A stretch of 6,880 nt of DNA, taken from contig JAGOBX010000191.1 of assembly GCA_017999075.1 (NCBI GenBank), forward strand, positions 1 to 6,880. The letters run 5' to 3'. The notes under the pieces are model-generated. The model was not told the origin of the DNA, did no database searches, and saw only the letters and a program-made list of their open reading frames with translations. How positions within the stretch are numbered: the stretch's first letter is position 1; every line of letters starts with the position of its first letter. Position numbers and translations under genes: made by a program. The stretch comes from Candidatus Babelota bacterium. GTDB lineage: Bacteria; JAGOBX01. This document shows, one piece after another, positions 6,401 through 6,880 of the stretch.

Positions 6401-6880
6401 GCTTCTTTTGCCTTGACGGCAAGAATCGCGTTTTCATTATGAACGGCAAATTCATAAATGCCGGTTTTCGAAAAATTCCCATCAGCTTCCGCCTGAAAAT
6501 TTATAGAACTCGCTTTTATAGAACCAGTTGATTCATAATACCCAAAATAATTTTTCCACTCATAAGAATTATTGGTATTGTAATATTTATAAATATAAAT
6601 TATTTCTTCATTTGCCGAGGGTTTATAACCGAATGAAATGCGTTCGCCTGTTGTATTATTAAATTGAATAATTACTTTTCCTTCTCTTAACCGCCTTGAA
6701 TGCCATTTGATTTTTAAAGTGGTCATTTCCGTATTAACGCCAAAATTTATTGTAAAATTCGGTTTACCGCCTTCATCTGTAAGCCAGTAAGTATTAGTAT
6801 CTCCGTCAACAATATTTTTTACGGGATAACTTCTGTTTTGGGACATTGCGGTTATTGATTTATTTAAAGCAAGATTCAAG
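3430..6880 (-). CDS. large multidomain protein with F5/8 type C and bulb-lectin-like modules, 5'-truncated
   Basis: I do not recognise a named gene. At least 1149 codons are read without interruption from the right window edge to TAA at 3430-3432. The first visible codon (6877-6879) is TTG, inside a domain and not a believable start, so the gene begins outside the window; residue numbers here count from that codon. Order: F5/8 type C (CBM32/discoidin-like) domain, about 1-148; helical segment, 152-315; bulb-type lectin-like units at about 320-420, 447-560 and 594-695; short charged coiled-coil linker, 709-735; degenerate lectin-like units at about 736-865 and 890-970; a last partial unit at 1085-1140. 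No transmembrane helix, sortase motif or obvious outer-membrane anchor is visible, and the C-terminus simply ends in NEL. The family assignments predict sugar binding at the cell surface or outside; this is inference. It is convergent with the liv operon and probably unrelated to it. GCG alanine codons are common here and nearly absent in the liv genes. Confidence 0.85.
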   Translation of the reverse strand, partial: LNLALNKSITAMSQNRSYPVKNIVDGDTNTYWLTDEGGKPNFTINFGVNTEMTTLKIKWHSRRLREGKVIIQFNNTTGERISFGYKPSANEEIIYIYKYYNTNNSYEWKNYFGYYESTGSIKASSINFQAEADGNFSKTGIYEFAVHNENAILAVKAKEAAEAQRVENAISMVINNIQILPEAEKFKLSDLQNKINYKYDPSSSSSILMKESVSKIRQNINELINKKIAESRITNLTKFVNIETKIKEWSSLLTAANDAIKAFPEVKNASTADKEKLDKARAMIESVKNAGIEESQILNHEKFAAFDVKYAEQMSGTISNGRRLNKNDKVVSQNGTYLIFKDGNLFLFDKSCKELWHANNLKSNECAYAELIDGSFQIFTWNGTMRWTSNTDGKGDYITVTDKGVEIYDKSKKPVCDIVTSQNNNLNYQTYNYEKEWADLKTRLEPGKMLEKGDKIYCYGDKKVYLEFIPASSNKTTGIGSLSIYITDDAGKFPQVHKQLMSAENAESCYMDSLGNLRVMSNTGNELWTSQTGGDDKNKNAYAIVAKSGNEYVLKIMTAEGIEAATDNQLADEAWKTQFKQGQKHYIYEKMTFAKGEYMSRKDRIISSSFVYTFGLNDKCELELVRKDTKTNSEELLFTTKDKGVGSKCVFQEDGNLVLLDKNNSKVWESGIKNQSKNKMLILTGDGDLIIDSVLDSVNSPLASVFKISVLEAEKKLEEQAAAEAKEKDEAERRYIFKRGRIMKAGGEKIAQMTYPTYVDAIKTGIAKPFIDFNVTAYIPADTNVFRISMKKIMTAKEEGFDETYDLFYGCNSVVFEEDGLLKFIDKNGKIIQSYNNATAMRFDGSYNFVINTNDGIVNLLERKSAVSKAAFEEYFVSKYDKNRNIMWFEAGDEIILDNGKQFVELDWTGKPGVLRSKTDAEKNRIIFLDNGILARYISNMDNTASVKEKLKWSDHENRIIWSSHDAALFSKINPNKVRYAIINDLQYNDIPEFAPTGNNSIAAKGFDAKSMDNWVEAISLANDMFNAMQGDYLASISIIFKMNQAQKDSNAEADKYSKLNLLAQCPKYISIKEVKLPQEKMKGHKLTLTADGKLVLYNKSGEIIWSFDTKLNPFPSDRFLYIDPKDGIVKIGKKNAIVEGNTHFINEL
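3455..4680 (-). repeat. degenerate bulb-lectin-like units in the C-terminal third
   Basis: Residues 734-1142 contain weaker copies of the same unit: FEEDGLLKFIDKNGKIIQS (816-834), RFDGSYNFVINTNDGIVNLL (842-861), FLDNGILARYISN (928-940) with RIIWSS (959-964), TADGKLVLYNKSGEIIWSF (1090-1108) and IDPKDGIVKIGKKNAIVEG (1123-1141). The 1090 copy is nearly canonical and keeps the Tyr of the site (DGKLVLY). Stretches of 100 residues or more between copies (for example 970-1085) do not resemble the unit and may be insertions or separate small helical domains. Confidence 0.5.
4795..5922 (-). repeat. three tandem bulb-type lectin-like domains (protein-level repeat)
   Basis: Residues 320-695. The recurring unit is hydrophobic-x-DGxLxxxDKxGKxxWxS. 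Examples are FKDGNLFLFDKSCKELWHA (340-358), LIDGSFQIFTWNGTMRWTSN (371-390), VTDKGVEIYDKSKKPV (400-415), MDSLGNLRVMSNTGNELWTS (511-530), FQEDGNLVLLDKNNSKVWES (651-670) and LTGDGDLIIDS (683-693). Within the first domain the DG turns are spaced about 30 residues apart, as expected for the three-fold beta-prism II of GNA-type lectins. The canonical mannose site reads QxDxNxVxY; the closest copy is QEDGNLVLL at 652-660, which lacks the final Tyr. The repeats are diverged at DNA level, so this is an old duplication and not a recent tandem repeat. Confidence 0.65.
5935..6426 (-). other. helical / coiled-coil spacer in the large lectin-like protein
   Basis: Residues 152-315 are rich in Ala, Glu, Lys, Ile and Asn, with heptad-like spacing of hydrophobic residues and almost no Gly or Pro. 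They begin with AKEAAEAQRVENAISMVINN (157-176). A short serine run SSSSS (202-206) breaks two helical stretches. There are no Cys or Trp codons apart from Trp249. The segment separates the F5/8C domain from the first lectin unit and most likely acts as a stalk or spacer; that role is inferred. It resembles FIVAR-like helical repeats in surface proteins only in general character; I could not confirm that match. Confidence 0.5.
6436..6880 (-). other. F5/8 type C (discoidin / CBM32-like) domain, incomplete at N-terminus
   Basis: Visible residues 1-148 of the large - strand protein. The start NLALNKSITAMSQNRSYPV followed by IVDGDTNTYW (23-32) matches the family opening, where the usual form is NLA.GK..TAS followed by A.DG...T.W. 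NFTINFG at 41-47 corresponds to the conserved hydrophobic-x-DLG strand, and TTLKIKWH at 53-60 to the next strand. The end, around IYEFAVH (141-147), fits the final strand of the fold. Members of this family bind sugars, phospholipids or collagen, and many sit next to glycoside hydrolases. The ligand cannot be told from the sequence. Only a few residues of the domain should be missing upstream. Confidence 0.75.

Noticed and set aside
3551-6531. Several + strand open frames of 60-93 codons opposite the large lectin-like gene
   Set aside because: They are antisense to a long conserved coding frame, have no ribosome binding sites or recognisable domains, and do not form an operon.
3430-6880. Lectin-like bacteriocin (LlpA/putidacin type)
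   Set aside because: Those are about 30 kDa with two lectin domains; this protein is over 1149 residues with an F5/8C domain and stalk, and no immunity or secretion partner is visible.

Overview
The window is an AT-rich bacterial fragment. It holds the 3' part of a branched-chain amino acid (Liv/HAAT) ABC transporter operon on the + strand and, convergent to it, the 3' part of one very large gene on the - strand for a modular carbohydrate-binding-type protein. All genes read with the standard code: TAA, TGA and TAG are all used as stops and Trp is TGG. No RNA gene, insertion sequence or CRISPR array was seen. The AT-rich composition, Ile/Lys/Asn-rich proteins and lectin-type modules would fit an anaerobic host- or gut-associated bacterium, but no marker fixes the phylum.

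Region 1 (1-3242, +): livH (5' end outside the window), livM, livG and livF in the usual order. LivH and LivM are the two membrane permeases; LivG and LivF are the two cytoplasmic ATPases. Together they would import leucine, isoleucine, valine or related amides delivered by a periplasmic or lipoprotein binding protein (LivJ/LivK type). That binding protein is not in the window and, if clustered, lies upstream of livH. livM/livG overlap by 4 bp and livG/livF by 7 bp, so the last three genes are almost certainly co-transcribed and translationally coupled. livH and livM are separated by 79 bp.

Region 2 (3243-3429): a 187-bp AT-rich gap between convergent genes. It contains one weak hairpin followed by eight T residues, which may terminate the liv transcript.

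Region 3 (3430-6880, -): one uninterrupted reading frame of at least 1149 codons, still open at the right edge. It begins inside an F5/8 type C (discoidin/CBM32-like) domain, followed by a long helical segment, then a series of bulb-type (GNA/monocot mannose-binding) lectin-like units of decreasing similarity. It is most simply a secreted or surface glycan-binding protein. Its N-terminus, signal peptide and any enzymatic domain lie outside the window. Its alanine codon use (frequent GCG) differs clearly from the liv genes. This gene is the most novel item here; the liv operon is ordinary.
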